Source: an uncultured Phascolarctobacterium sp. (lineage in GTDB: Bacteria; Bacillota; Negativicutes; Acidaminococcales; Acidaminococcaceae). From it: a stretch of 64,000 nucleotides of DNA. Below, piece by piece: positions 10,801-18,402 of this stretch. Position 1 is the first letter of the stretch, and the number at the start of each line of letters is the position of its first letter. The translations under genes were made by a program, and so were the position numbers. The notes beneath the pieces were generated by a model. It did no database searches. It worked only from the letters and a program-made list of their open reading frames with translations, and was not told the origin of the DNA. The stretch lies in assembly GCA_949285135.1 (NCBI GenBank), contig CASDXO010000007.1:143392-207391 (forward strand). The letters are read 5' to 3'.

Positions 10801-10989
10801 CTGTGCAACAGATTTTTCAACCGTGTCGGCACTGGCGCCTACATAGGTAGTATCTACGGCAATACGAGGTTTAGTTATTTGCGGGTATTGAGCGATAGGC
10901 AGGCTAAAACCGGCAATGGTACCCAGCAAGGTAATGATAATAGCCAGCACTATCGCAAAAACCGGACGGTCAATAAAAAAACGTGCCAT
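7867..10989 (-). CDS. RND multidrug efflux pump, inner membrane subunit (HAE1/AcrB-like)
   Basis: 1040 residues, the normal length of AcrB/MexB proteins. These proton-driven trimeric transporters export drugs, bile salts and other amphiphiles from the inner membrane and periplasm through an outer-membrane channel. The N-terminus MARFFIDRPVFAIVLAI is typical. The TM4 region contains the proton-relay pair within AIGLVVDDAIVVVEA (about residues 400-415), and two large periplasmic loops separate the helix bundles. It follows the adaptor gene by 13 bp, with GGAGG before its ATG. No TolC-like outer-membrane gene is in the window, so the channel must come from elsewhere. Confidence 0.95.
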   Translation of the reverse strand: MARFFIDRPVFAIVLAIIITLLGTIAGFSLPIAQYPQITKPRIAVDTTYVGASADTVEKSVAQAIEQKVMGVENMLDMTSTSTSSGQYKLNVQFNLDKNADIGSVEVQNRVSQANSSMPSEVTSYGITTSKESAETIMYFGLYSPNKTYDSMFLRTYADANFIDAVKRVKGVSRIDEYGPEYSMRIWLNPEKMAQLGVTVDDISSAIKSQNIQAPVGSIGNRPTTEEQEKAYSASAQGRLNTPEEFGNVIIRSSKGDNLKLRDIAEIKPGARSDLVASQLNGGDAVIFPVSLTSDANSLETVANIREVLTDAQTRFPSDMELIVVQDNTQFITESLSKVAHTFFEALVLVIFVVFIFLGSWRATLIPLLAVPVSLVGTLASFVLLGFTINTLTAFAMILAIGLVVDDAIVVVEAVEHHIQDNGMSPREATYRAMNEVSGPVVAIAFVLSAVFIPVAFTGGTVGELYKQFAITVSVSMMLSAIVALSLTPALCALLLVKKGEEETPKGFIGKMVAGFNRWFTNTLSKYVTNVEKCIRKSKIILCCLVVMVICIGALAKATPTGFVPNEDQGMSAISVSLPEGASANRTLQILAELDDKLRKLPGVKNVLTVSGVDILSNAQKASAGLAVVAMDDFDKRDNTIQDVIPMILKEGSQITDASVMAFQPPSLPGASNTGSLSMYIMNLAGEDVNTMSSRANEFLAKARQRPEIGMIYTTLNTNTPTYQFEVDREKAESLNVPVSSVFTALQAFLGGTEINDINSFGRVWKVVMQADPAHRTTADDMRFFFVRSNEGSMVPLNTLVKAKNENTSVIMTRYNGTSAIKIAGDPADGYSTGQAMAALEEVAAEVLPTTYTYEWVDQSRDEVEAGGRSTQIFIISLIFVFLCLAALYESWTIPLAVLMSVPTAVFGCFLAQYLRGQNNDVYMQIGLITLIGLAAKNAILIVEYAKMNMENGMDVVHAAIEAARVRLRPILMTSFAFILGCVPLAIATGPGAGARVSMGNAVVGGMFINTLLGVFLIPVLFVVVERFFSRKKKTEQSEQ

Positions 10990-11002
10990 TTAGCCTGCCT
11001 CC

Positions 11003-12175
11003 TTATTGCTGCCCATTCTGATTTTCGGCAGTATTCAAATCTGCTTCCGTCATAGGCTCTGCTTTAACCTCACTGCCCTGACGAAGCTTGCCTGTACCTT
11101 CAACAACAAGATTTTCGCTGCCGTCCAGACCGCTTTCAACCATGTACATGCGTCCTACAACAGGACCAACAGTGATTTCTTTCATATTAACCTTATTATC
11201 GTCGCCGATAACATAAACAAATTTTTTGTACATCAGTTCAACAACAGAACGCTGAGGAATCAGCAGAGCATTTTCTCTTATGCCGCCAATTGCCTGTACA
11301 TGGGCAAACATGCCCGGTAAAAGTCTGCGCTGAGGATTGTCAAACAATGCTCTGATAGTCAAAGTACCGGTATTATCACTCATTCCGCGGTTTACTTCAG
11401 CAACTCTGCCTTTTAAATCATAGGTGCTGCCATCGCTGAGTATAATGGACAGATTCTCAAGGGATGCCTGTCCATTATTATCATGAGCTGCAGATAATTT
11501 CAGATATTCCGGTTCAGCAACACTAAATTTGACAAAGACAGGATTAGTATTGGAAATAGTGGCAAGAACAGTCTGTCCTGCAACAGCGTAGTTACCAACT
11601 TCCAAAGCCGTGGTGTCGATACGCCCCGTAAAAGGTGCAACCACATTGGTTTCCTGCATATCAATCTCGGCATTGCGCAGCAGGGCTTCCATAGCATTTA
11701 CAGATGCCTGGGCCTGGTCACGCTGCATGATGGCGTTATCCAGGGTCTGCTTGGATACGGCAGCCTGTTCATAAAGTCTGGTATAACGTTCAGCATCCAT
11801 GGAAGCGTTTGCCAAGGTTGCTCTTGCATTGGCAAGATTTGCCTGCGCATTAAGCATATTGGCCTGATAAGTGCGCGGATCAATAGAATAAAGCACCTGT
11901 CCGGCCTGTACAGTATCACCGCCGTTAAAGAACTTGCCGGTAATCTGTCCGGAAACCTGTGATACAAGATTCATTTCCTGCTGAGCTTCAACAAACCCGG
12001 TATAATCATATACCAGTGGCGTATCACGTTTGATTACCTGCATGGATTTAACTGCTACTGCAGCAGACTGCGGCTGCTCCTTTTTGCCGCACCCCGCTAT
12101 GCTTATCATCAGCCCGAGAGCCAGTGCTGCCGCAACAGCCTTTTTGGCTTTGCAGGAGCCGATAAAATCAAACAT
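11003..12175 (-). CDS. RND efflux periplasmic adaptor lipoprotein (AcrA/MexA-like)
   Basis: 390 residues. The membrane fusion subunit bridges the RND pump and the outer-membrane channel. The N-terminus is a lipoprotein signal with lipobox SIAGC (Cys about 29). Then come a lipoyl half-motif (VSQVSGQITGKFFNGGDTVQAG, split by the hairpin), an alpha-helical hairpin (about 105-165, rich in Ala, Asn and Gln), the second lipoyl half around VVAPFTGRID, a beta-barrel and a membrane-proximal domain. The start has AAAGGAGG upstream. It is the first gene of the two-gene pump operon, with a promoter at 12258-12286. Confidence 0.94.
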   Translation of the reverse strand: MFDFIGSCKAKKAVAAALALGLMISIAGCGKKEQPQSAAVAVKSMQVIKRDTPLVYDYTGFVEAQQEMNLVSQVSGQITGKFFNGGDTVQAGQVLYSIDPRTYQANMLNAQANLANARATLANASMDAERYTRLYEQAAVSKQTLDNAIMQRDQAQASVNAMEALLRNAEIDMQETNVVAPFTGRIDTTALEVGNYAVAGQTVLATISNTNPVFVKFSVAEPEYLKLSAAHDNNGQASLENLSIILSDGSTYDLKGRVAEVNRGMSDNTGTLTIRALFDNPQRRLLPGMFAHVQAIGGIRENALLIPQRSVVELMYKKFVYVIGDDNKVNMKEITVGPVVGRMYMVESGLDGSENLVVEGTGKLRQGSEVKAEPMTEADLNTAENQNGQQ

Positions 12176-12257
12176 ACAAAATCCTCCTTTTTTTGTTTTA
12201 TTTAGAAACGTAACTTCCTAACAATTAAAGATATTTAGCCAGTTTCAGAATAATATC

Positions 12258-12286
12258 ATTATAAAATACGCTTACAAGAAAAGCAA
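12258..12286 (-). promoter_or_regulatory. Promoter of the RND operon
   Basis: On the minus strand, -35 TTGCTT (12281-12286) and -10 TATAAT (12258-12263) are 17 bp apart, about 85 bases upstream of the adaptor ATG. Confidence 0.65.
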
Positions 12287-12356
12287 ATACTATTTTAAAA
12301 GATTAGCGCTATTTTTCGCCAGTTTTCTAATTTTTTCTATGTTTTTCAGTTTTTGC

Positions 12357-12374
12357 TGACTGACCAGTCAGTCA
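12357..12374. promoter_or_regulatory. TetR/AcrR-type operator-like palindrome
   Basis: TGACTGACCAGTCAGTCA: two perfect 8-bp arms around a 2-bp centre. The form is typical of TetR-family operators. It overlaps the stop codon of the upstream secreted-protein gene and lies about 70 bp upstream of the RND promoter -35. No TetR gene is in the window. Confidence 0.5.
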
Positions 12375-13624
12375 AGCCATTTTTTATCGCGTAAAAATTT
12401 ATGCAAATTCCCTATAGCATAACAGGAAACTTCATCCTGACCGCATACATTAACGACCAGACACAGCCTCCTGTCGGCCAGATACCACTCTGTCGGCAAT
12501 CCTTCCGTAAACTCAATTTTATCATTTGTATTCAGCAGGTTTAAAAGCGGCAGCAAATCAGGATCGTCAGTACGCAGAATGTCTTCCAGCCTGATGAAGT
12601 TCCCCGTCTGAGGATCAAGATTTACGTGATGGTGTACAAAGCTTTTTTTACCGCTGATTAGCTGGATACTGAGCAAATCTTTATCAGCTCTGAGCACATT
12701 AAAAGCTGAGTCGGCTTCTCCGCTGATAAATTTTTGCAGGTAAGCTTCATTTTCCTCTTGCAGAACCTTATTCACTTTATTCTGCAGCAACACATCATCC
12801 TTATACGCCACTACAGGATAAGTCGCTTCGCCTCCTGGCGCCACAATTTTGCGTGGCAATACCGTATACCCTTCACCTTCACGGCCATCATTAATCGTAT
12901 TTTCTTTTGCCGTATCTCCAGCAACCAATATGGTAAAACCACTGCTGTTCCATGCTCCGTCTGCATCCAGCTTCCAGACTGCACCAATATCTGCCAGAAC
13001 ATTTTTATCAGCAGAAATCTTCTGCACAGTCAGTACTTCCTGTCGTCCATCGTTATCTACATCCACGGCTGCAAGAGAAGTTATTTTTTCTGTATGTGCC
13101 TGTCTCCTTTCTGCAGGTATTTGCTCCAGCAAGCCGGCATCAACCTGCATGGAACTGCTGCTGCCATCACTCATGGTTACTGTCAGCCGATCTTTTTGCA
13201 TTACTGCCTCTTGTACCACGCCGTAATTATCTGCCGCAGTAAATACTTCCCTGATGTCTTTATAATCCTTAAAATCAATTATCCGATATTCTGTCGGACG
13301 CTGCCAGTTACCCTGCGCTGCTGACAATAAAAGCTGATTGCCTTCGCTGCCGACACTTACCATATCCAGCAAACAATTATAGCCACCTTTTACTGTAGGA
13401 TTATAGGCGGCTTTTATCATTCCGTCTTTGTTTCTGAACAGAAGCAGCAAATTGTCAGCATAACCATTGGCTAATCTGTCTCCCCATAATTCTGCCCGTA
13501 CTTCCGGAGCAGTATCCGGCACTTCTACCACGGCAAGGCATGCATTCTCAGCTGCTGCCACTGCATTCATACAAAATGATAAGGCACAAACAGCCAACAG
13601 TTGTTTTATTTTTACGTTCATCAT
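12368..13624 (-). CDS. Secreted protein with VCBS-like repeat and RsiV-like C-terminus
   Basis: 418 residues from the ATG at 13624 (AAAGGGA upstream; the open frame extends further without a good site). An N-terminal signal peptide ends near AVAAAEN, so the product is exported. The middle contains AAVDVDNDGRQEVLTV, which looks like a calcium-binding VCBS/FG-GAP blade. The last 150 residues, with SFVHHHVNLDPQTGNFIRLEDIL, resemble the DUF3298/RsiV-type extracellular domain. Function is not known; a periplasmic or surface binding role is inferred. No anti-sigma transmembrane segment is present. It is transcribed divergently from the SsuABC-type importer. Confidence 0.65.
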   Translation of the reverse strand: MMNVKIKQLLAVCALSFCMNAVAAAENACLAVVEVPDTAPEVRAELWGDRLANGYADNLLLLFRNKDGMIKAAYNPTVKGGYNCLLDMVSVGSEGNQLLLSAAQGNWQRPTEYRIIDFKDYKDIREVFTAADNYGVVQEAVMQKDRLTVTMSDGSSSSMQVDAGLLEQIPAERRQAHTEKITSLAAVDVDNDGRQEVLTVQKISADKNVLADIGAVWKLDADGAWNSSGFTILVAGDTAKENTINDGREGEGYTVLPRKIVAPGGEATYPVVAYKDDVLLQNKVNKVLQEENEAYLQKFISGEADSAFNVLRADKDLLSIQLISGKKSFVHHHVNLDPQTGNFIRLEDILRTDDPDLLPLLNLLNTNDKIEFTEGLPTEWYLADRRLCLVVNVCGQDEVSCYAIGNLHKFLRDKKWLD

Positions 13625-13767
13625 CACACGTTCACATCCCTTTAAAGTCACTTGTTCCATTATACCATGATAATGACCGGCAATATATACATTCTTGTTA
13701 CAGATGTTATATTTTACATTCCCGACAAAAATATTTTTGATTATTTTATCAGCATTAATGCAAAGTT

Positions 13768-13794
13768 ACACTGAATAGTGTAGAATAATCTACA
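13768..13794. promoter_or_regulatory. Overlapping inverted repeats in the importer promoter region
   Basis: ACACT-gaat-AGTGT (13768-13781) overlaps TGTAGA-ataa-TCTACA (13779-13794). Together they cover a possible -10 (TAGAAT, 13781-13786) about 45 bases upstream of the substrate-binding gene. This is a candidate operator; the binding protein is unknown. Confidence 0.4.
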
Positions 13795-13824
13795 AATATT
13801 TAATTACTGGAAAGGACTGTCTTT

Positions 13825-14838
13825 ATGAAAAAACTTCTTGCTCTTCTCATGCTGCTGTGCATGGTTATAACAGCTGCAGGCTGTTCCTCTGAAAAAAAAG
13901 AGGAGCCCGCCAAGGCCACTCCTGTAAGTCTCGGCATGCTCCGCCTGACAAGCAGCGCGCCTCTTTTTATTGCCCTGGAAAAAGGTTATTTTGCTGAGGA
14001 AGGTCTGAAAATTGAACCTCAATGGTTTGATGCCGCTCACCCCATCGCCGTTGCCACTGCTTCCTCCAAAATAGATGTAGGTGCAACCGGCATAACCGCC
14101 AGTCTGTTTAATATGGCTGCCAGCGGTCAGAAACTTGCTATTGTCGCTGACAAAGGACGCGAACAGAAAGGATTTCCTTCTTCCGCCCTCCTTGTCACAA
14201 CAGACAATTATAACAACGGTATTCAAGACCTTGCTGCACTGAAAGGCAAACGTATCGGTATTACCCAAAAAGGCTCTACCTTCCATTATATGCTGGGACG
14301 CCTGCTGGAATCACAGGGCTTGTCCCTTGATGACGTTCAGCTGGTACCGCTGAATAAATTAAGTGCCGTTATGGCTGCACTGGAAAGCAAACAGATTGAT
14401 GCAGCTATTCTTAACGAGCCCAATATTACCAAAGTGGAAAAAGCTGGTTATGGTAAAACTATTGTCCAGGTCGGAGATGTCATTCCCTACCAGACTTCCG
14501 CTATTTTCTATTCTCCGGAATTCGGCAAAAACGAAGCTGCCGGTATACGTTTCATGAAAGCCTACAGCAAAGCCTGCAATTATTATTATGATGCTGTTAT
14601 CGACAAAAAAGACCAGAAGAAATTTGATGAAGTAATCGGCATCATTGCCAAATATGTCAACGCACCTGTCGAAGATATTAAGCTTGGACTGCCTTACATT
14701 GACCGTGATGGCAAGCTGTTGAGCAGCGATATAACCACCCAGATTAACTGGTATACTGCTAACGGACTTTTAAACGGCACACTTGCAGCAGACCAGATTG
14801 TCAATAATCAGTTTCTGGAAAAAGCACTGACAAAATAA
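13825..14838 (+). CDS. ABC importer substrate-binding lipoprotein, SsuA/TauA/NMT1 type
   Basis: 337 residues with a lipoprotein signal (lipobox ITAAGC, Cys about 20), so it is tethered at the outer face of the inner membrane. The rest is a periplasmic binding protein type II fold of the nitrate/sulfonate/taurine/pyrimidine-precursor group: PLFIALEKGYFAEEGLKIE near the N-terminus, DVGATGITAS and LKGKRIGITQKGSTFHYML are characteristic. The substrate cannot be told from sequence. The ATPase and permease follow on the same strand, separated by a strong hairpin that may lower their expression relative to this protein. Confidence 0.87.
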   Translation: MKKLLALLMLLCMVITAAGCSSEKKEEPAKATPVSLGMLRLTSSAPLFIALEKGYFAEEGLKIEPQWFDAAHPIAVATASSKIDVGATGITASLFNMAASGQKLAIVADKGREQKGFPSSALLVTTDNYNNGIQDLAALKGKRIGITQKGSTFHYMLGRLLESQGLSLDDVQLVPLNKLSAVMAALESKQIDAAILNEPNITKVEKAGYGKTIVQVGDVIPYQTSAIFYSPEFGKNEAAGIRFMKAYSKACNYYYDAVIDKKDQKKFDEVIGIIAKYVNAPVEDIKLGLPYIDRDGKLLSSDITTQINWYTANGLLNGTLAADQIVNNQFLEKALTK

Positions 14839-14840
14839 CT

Positions 14841-14864
14841 GAAGGGCAGAAGCTTCTGCCCTTC
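14841..14864 (+). terminator. Intra-operon hairpin between binding protein and ATPase genes
   Basis: Perfect palindrome GAAGGGCAGAAG / CTTCTGCCCTTC followed by TTTATTT. It sits between the stop of the binding protein and the ATPase start 20 bases on, and probably acts as a partial terminator or mRNA stabiliser. Confidence 0.65.
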
Positions 14865-14883
14865 TTTATTTGAGGAGAAATAT

Positions 14884-15672
14884 ATGAAATTAGTAATAGA
14901 TAATATCTGTAAAAATTTTACCGGCAGGAACGGTCAAATCCTGCCCGTACTGGAAAATATCAATCTGACAGTCAGAGAACAGGAATTTATTGCTATCGTC
15001 GGCCCGTCCGGCTGCGGTAAATCCACCCTGCTGAATTTAACCGCCGGCTTGTTGGAACCTACATCCGGCAGCGTCAGATTTACTGATATCCAGCCCGGCT
15101 ATCAGCCTCATATGAGTATTGTTTTTCAGGAAACAGGCTTATTTCCCTGGCGCAGCGTTTATGACAATGTAGCTTTCGGTCTGGAAGCCAAAAACATACC
15201 GGAGGCTGAGCAGAAACAGCGCGTACAGAAATATATAGAACTGGTCGGCCTCAAAGGCTTTGAAAACGCCTATCCTCATCAATTAAGCGGCGGAATGCGT
15301 CAGCGCGCCGGTATCGCCAGAGCCATGTCCATAGAGCCTGACCTGCTGCTGATGGACGAGCCTTTTTCCGCACTGGACGCCCAGACGCGTACTATCATGC
15401 AGGAAGAACTTGTAACACTATGGGAAAAAACCAGACTGACTACATTGTATGTTACTCATAATATTCAGGAGGCTGTCATGCTGGCAGACCGTATCGTTCT
15501 GCTGTCACGCCGCCCCGGCAGAATCAGCCAGATTATCATCGTCGATGTACCAAGAGCCGAACGCAGCCTGCCGCAGCATACGGAAAAAATAGCCGGCTAC
15601 ACCCGTACTATCTGGGAGCACATCAGCAAAGACGCGCGCGCCGCTTTGATGGAGGTGGAAGAAAGTGAATGA
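14884..15672 (+). CDS. ABC importer ATP-binding protein, SsuB/TauB type
   Basis: 262 residues, cytosolic ATPase that drives the SsuABC-type importer. Walker A GPSGCGKST (about 40-48), Q-loop in VFQETGLFPWR, signature LSGGMRQR (about 137-144), Walker B LLLMDEPFSALD and switch His in YVTHN are all intact. The start is preceded by GAGGAG. Its last codons overlap the permease gene by 8 bases, indicating translational coupling. Confidence 0.93.
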   Translation: MKLVIDNICKNFTGRNGQILPVLENINLTVREQEFIAIVGPSGCGKSTLLNLTAGLLEPTSGSVRFTDIQPGYQPHMSIVFQETGLFPWRSVYDNVAFGLEAKNIPEAEQKQRVQKYIELVGLKGFENAYPHQLSGGMRQRAGIARAMSIEPDLLLMDEPFSALDAQTRTIMQEELVTLWEKTRLTTLYVTHNIQEAVMLADRIVLLSRRPGRISQIIIVDVPRAERSLPQHTEKIAGYTRTIWEHISKDARAALMEVEESE

Positions 15673-16453
15673 ATTTGTCGTTACTAACAGAATGAAACAC
15701 TGGCAGAAAACCTATCCGCACTGGTATTCTTTATGCTTTGTCTTTCTGCTGCTGTGCCTGTGGGAAGTTATCTGCCGTTCCGGTATTATTTCCTCACTAT
15801 TTCTGCCTGCACCAACACAAATTCTCAGTGCCCTGGTTACTATGACCGCAAACGGCGAAATAGCTGTCAGTCTGGCTGCCAGTCTGGTGCGCATAGGCCT
15901 CGGCTTTCTGATTGGCGCCTTCTTAGGACTTGCGGCAGGCCTCATTACCGGTACTTCTGCACTGGCAGACCGTTTATGTACACCGGTAATCAATGCGCTT
16001 TACCCCATCCCTAAAATTGCTCTGCTGCCGCTGTTTATTCTCTGGCTTGGCATTGGAGAACTTTCTAAAATCACCATTATCGCTACCGGCGTCTTTTTTC
16101 CGGTAGCCATGAATACCTTTGCCGGTGTGAAAAATGTTGACCCATTGCTTTTAAAAGTTGCTGCCAGTTTTAACGCCAGTCGTTGGCTGACGATGAAGGC
16201 CATTATCCTTCCGAATGCTTTACCTATGATTTTCACCGGCTTGCGTCTGGCCGCCGGAACTTCACTGCTTTTGCTTGTCGCTGCAGAAATGATTGCAGCC
16301 CAGACCGGTATTGGCGCTCTCATTCTGCATTACGGTGATTTGATGATTACTGACCGCTTAATGGCAGGCGTAATCATCCTGTCGCTTTTGGGAGTAGTTT
16401 TCAACTTCATCTTACTGTGGTGCGAAAAGAAAGCTGTTCCCTGGAAAAATTAA
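15665..16453 (+). CDS. ABC importer permease, SsuC/TauC type
   Basis: 262 residues with about six hydrophobic helices of the BPD_transp_1 fold. The cytoplasmic EAA-like loop that contacts the ATPase lies in KVAASFNASRWLTMKAIILPNALPMIFTGLR (central portion, near residue 165). The start is GTG with GGAGG upstream, inside the end of the ATPase gene. Together with the two preceding genes it forms a complete importer for an unidentified small anion or organic molecule. Confidence 0.92.
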   Translation: MNEFVVTNRMKHWQKTYPHWYSLCFVFLLLCLWEVICRSGIISSLFLPAPTQILSALVTMTANGEIAVSLAASLVRIGLGFLIGAFLGLAAGLITGTSALADRLCTPVINALYPIPKIALLPLFILWLGIGELSKITIIATGVFFPVAMNTFAGVKNVDPLLLKVAASFNASRWLTMKAIILPNALPMIFTGLRLAAGTSLLLLVAAEMIAAQTGIGALILHYGDLMITDRLMAGVIILSLLGVVFNFILLWCEKKAVPWKN

Positions 16454-16465
16454 ACAGCCAAAAAT

Positions 16466-16495
16466 AAAAACAGCAGTCAAATGACTGCTGTTTTT
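16466..16495. terminator. Bidirectional terminator
   Basis: Arms AAAAACAGCAGTCA and TGACTGCTGTTTTT lie between the convergent importer permease (plus) and NRAMP (minus) genes. A/T runs on both sides suit termination in both directions. Confidence 0.85.
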
Positions 16496-16498
16496 ATT

Positions 16499-17764
16499 TT
16501 AAAACGTTGCCAGCCCAAAGGCTTCCAAAAGCAACATAATATTAAGTGCCACTACAATAGCACCAATAACTCCTAAAGTGATTTTTAATCTGCTGCTATT
16601 GACATATTTACCCATAACTTTTTTAGATGAAGTAAGATAGATAAGCAAACCGATAGTCAACGGCAGCTGCACACTTAGCGCCATCTGCGAATAAATCAGC
16701 CCCGTAAACGGGTCATCAACAAAAAGAATTATCAATACTGCCAGCCAGTAAGTTATCAATACCCCATGCCATGAATGATAATCGCGTATATCGTAGCTTT
16801 CCCGGAAAATACCGGCATAAATACTGCCGCCAGCCATACCGGCAGTAACAGTAGAAGAAATGCCTGCAAAAAGCAGCGCCACTGCAAAAATCACAGCCGC
16901 ACTGCTGCCCAGTAAAGGCTCCAGCATTTCCGTAGCCTGCCCCAGATCATCAACCTGGATACCATTGGCAAAAAAGACAGCTGCCGCCATTAAAATCATA
17001 GCACTGTTAATTGCCCAGCCAATGCCCATGGACAGAATAGTATCCAAAAATTCAAACTTCAGCTGTTTTTGGATAACTGCGTCATTTTCCAGATTCCACT
17101 GCCTGCTCTGAATAACCTCCGAATGCAAAAACAGGTTATGCGGCATTACAACCGCTCCCAGAACACTCATAATAACCAGCAGTGAACCTTGCGGCACGGA
17201 CGGTGTAACCCAGCCAGCAGCTGCTGCACCCCAATCCAAAGGCACCATGATAATTTCAACCAAAAAAGACAGGCCTATTAATGAAACAAAACCAATAATA
17301 AGATTTTCCATCTTACTGTAGGAATTGGACCGCAACAGCCACGAGCACAATGCTGCCATCAAGATACTGCCCAGCCATAAGGGCAGCTTAAACAACAGAT
17401 TAAGCGCAATAGCACCGCCAAGTATCTCAGCCATGGACGTGGCAACGGCTGCCAGTACCCCTGAAAAAAGGAGTGGACGTGACACCCATTGAGGCAGATA
17501 TTGCGTGGCTGCTTCTGACAGGCATAAGCCTGTCGCTATACCCAAATGTGCAGCATTGTGCTGCAATACAATGAGCATGATAGTAGACAAGGTCACCATC
17601 CACAACAGTACATAACCGTATTCCGCCCCGGCAGCAAGATTTGAAGCCCAGTTACCGGGATCGATAAATCCCACTGTAATCAGCAGGCCCGGCCCCAGAT
17701 AACGCAGTAATTCTCTTGCTTTTTCACTGGTCGTATGCTTTTTCTCATATTCATGCAGATTCAT
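16499..17764 (-). CDS. NRAMP family divalent metal transporter (Mn2+/Fe2+)
   Basis: 421 residues, about 11 transmembrane helices. NRAMP proteins import Mn2+, Fe2+ and related ions with protons. The metal-site motifs are present: D-P-G-N in TM1 (FIDPGNWASN, about residue 36) and, in TM6, VVMPHNLFLHS with the soft-metal-selecting Met before PHN. The Met argues against the Mg2+-type NRAMP-related branch. AGGAGG precedes the start. The gene begins at the stop of the acetyltransferase gene (1-bp overlap), so the two form a translationally coupled pair. Confidence 0.92.
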   Translation of the reverse strand: MNLHEYEKKHTTSEKARELLRYLGPGLLITVGFIDPGNWASNLAAGAEYGYVLLWMVTLSTIMLIVLQHNAAHLGIATGLCLSEAATQYLPQWVSRPLLFSGVLAAVATSMAEILGGAIALNLLFKLPLWLGSILMAALCSWLLRSNSYSKMENLIIGFVSLIGLSFLVEIIMVPLDWGAAAAGWVTPSVPQGSLLVIMSVLGAVVMPHNLFLHSEVIQSRQWNLENDAVIQKQLKFEFLDTILSMGIGWAINSAMILMAAAVFFANGIQVDDLGQATEMLEPLLGSSAAVIFAVALLFAGISSTVTAGMAGGSIYAGIFRESYDIRDYHSWHGVLITYWLAVLIILFVDDPFTGLIYSQMALSVQLPLTIGLLIYLTSSKKVMGKYVNSSRLKITLGVIGAIVVALNIMLLLEAFGLATF

Positions 17765-18351
17765 TATTCCTCCTCATTGAATTTCTTTAACAGAGCTGCC
17801 ACCTTTTCAGGATCCTGTCCACCAAACGATTGGGGCGGCTGCGGATTGTCACAATAACAGCCAATTGTTTTTTCCATCCAGACAACATCCTGCCAGGCTC
17901 CTGATTTAAAACCTGCATGATGAAAAGTTCCCACCAGCCGATAGCCTGCCCTGGCATGAAATTTTATACTTGCTTCATTGGATGCAGTTATACAGGCATA
18001 GAGATTAATAATCCCCTGTTGCTGCAGCAACTGTTCCAAAGCATTGTACAGCCTTGCTGCAACACCTGTACCGCGCACAGCATCTGACAGATAGATAGTT
18101 ACTTCCACATCCCACTGATAAGCAGCTCTTTCAAGATAACGGTGCGCATAAGCATATCCTTCAATCCGTCCCTTCTTTTCATAAACAAGATACGGATATT
18201 CCGAAACAATACTGCGTATTCTTGCACTAAATTCTGTCAGAGACGGAACTGCATATTCAAATGATATCGCCGTATCCGTGATAAAAGGCCGATAGACATC
18301 TAATATGGCTGCCGCATCTTCCTGACACGCCAGCCTTATCCCCTCATACAT
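17764..18351 (-). CDS. GNAT acetyltransferase, phosphinothricin acetyltransferase-like
   Basis: 195 residues. The N-terminal 165 residues match the GNAT layout of the Pat/Bar/MnaT group, which acetylates small amines such as methionine sulfoximine, phosphinothricin or methionine: EYAVPSLTEF, the acetyl-CoA loop around DAVRGTGVAARLY (about 108-120), and NEASIKFHARAGYRLVGTFHHAGFK. A roughly 30-residue C-terminal tail rich in Gln and Pro is not part of the core. AAGGAGG precedes the ATG. The neighbour relation with the NRAMP gene may be only transcriptional. Confidence 0.85.
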   Translation of the reverse strand: MYEGIRLACQEDAAAILDVYRPFITDTAISFEYAVPSLTEFSARIRSIVSEYPYLVYEKKGRIEGYAYAHRYLERAAYQWDVEVTIYLSDAVRGTGVAARLYNALEQLLQQQGIINLYACITASNEASIKFHARAGYRLVGTFHHAGFKSGAWQDVVWMEKTIGCYCDNPQPPQSFGGQDPEKVAALLKKFNEEE

Positions 18352-18368
18352 AAAATACCTCCTTACTT

Positions 18369-18396
18369 AAAACGGCTGCCATAAGGCAGCCGTTTT
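18369..18396 (-). terminator. Terminator of the DUF4127 gene
   Basis: 12-bp perfect stem (AAAACGGCTGCC / GGCAGCCGTTTT), 4-nt loop, immediately after the DUF4127 stop and before the acetyltransferase start. T-rich on both flanks. Confidence 0.85.
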
Positions 18397-18402
18397 ACTG
18401 TT

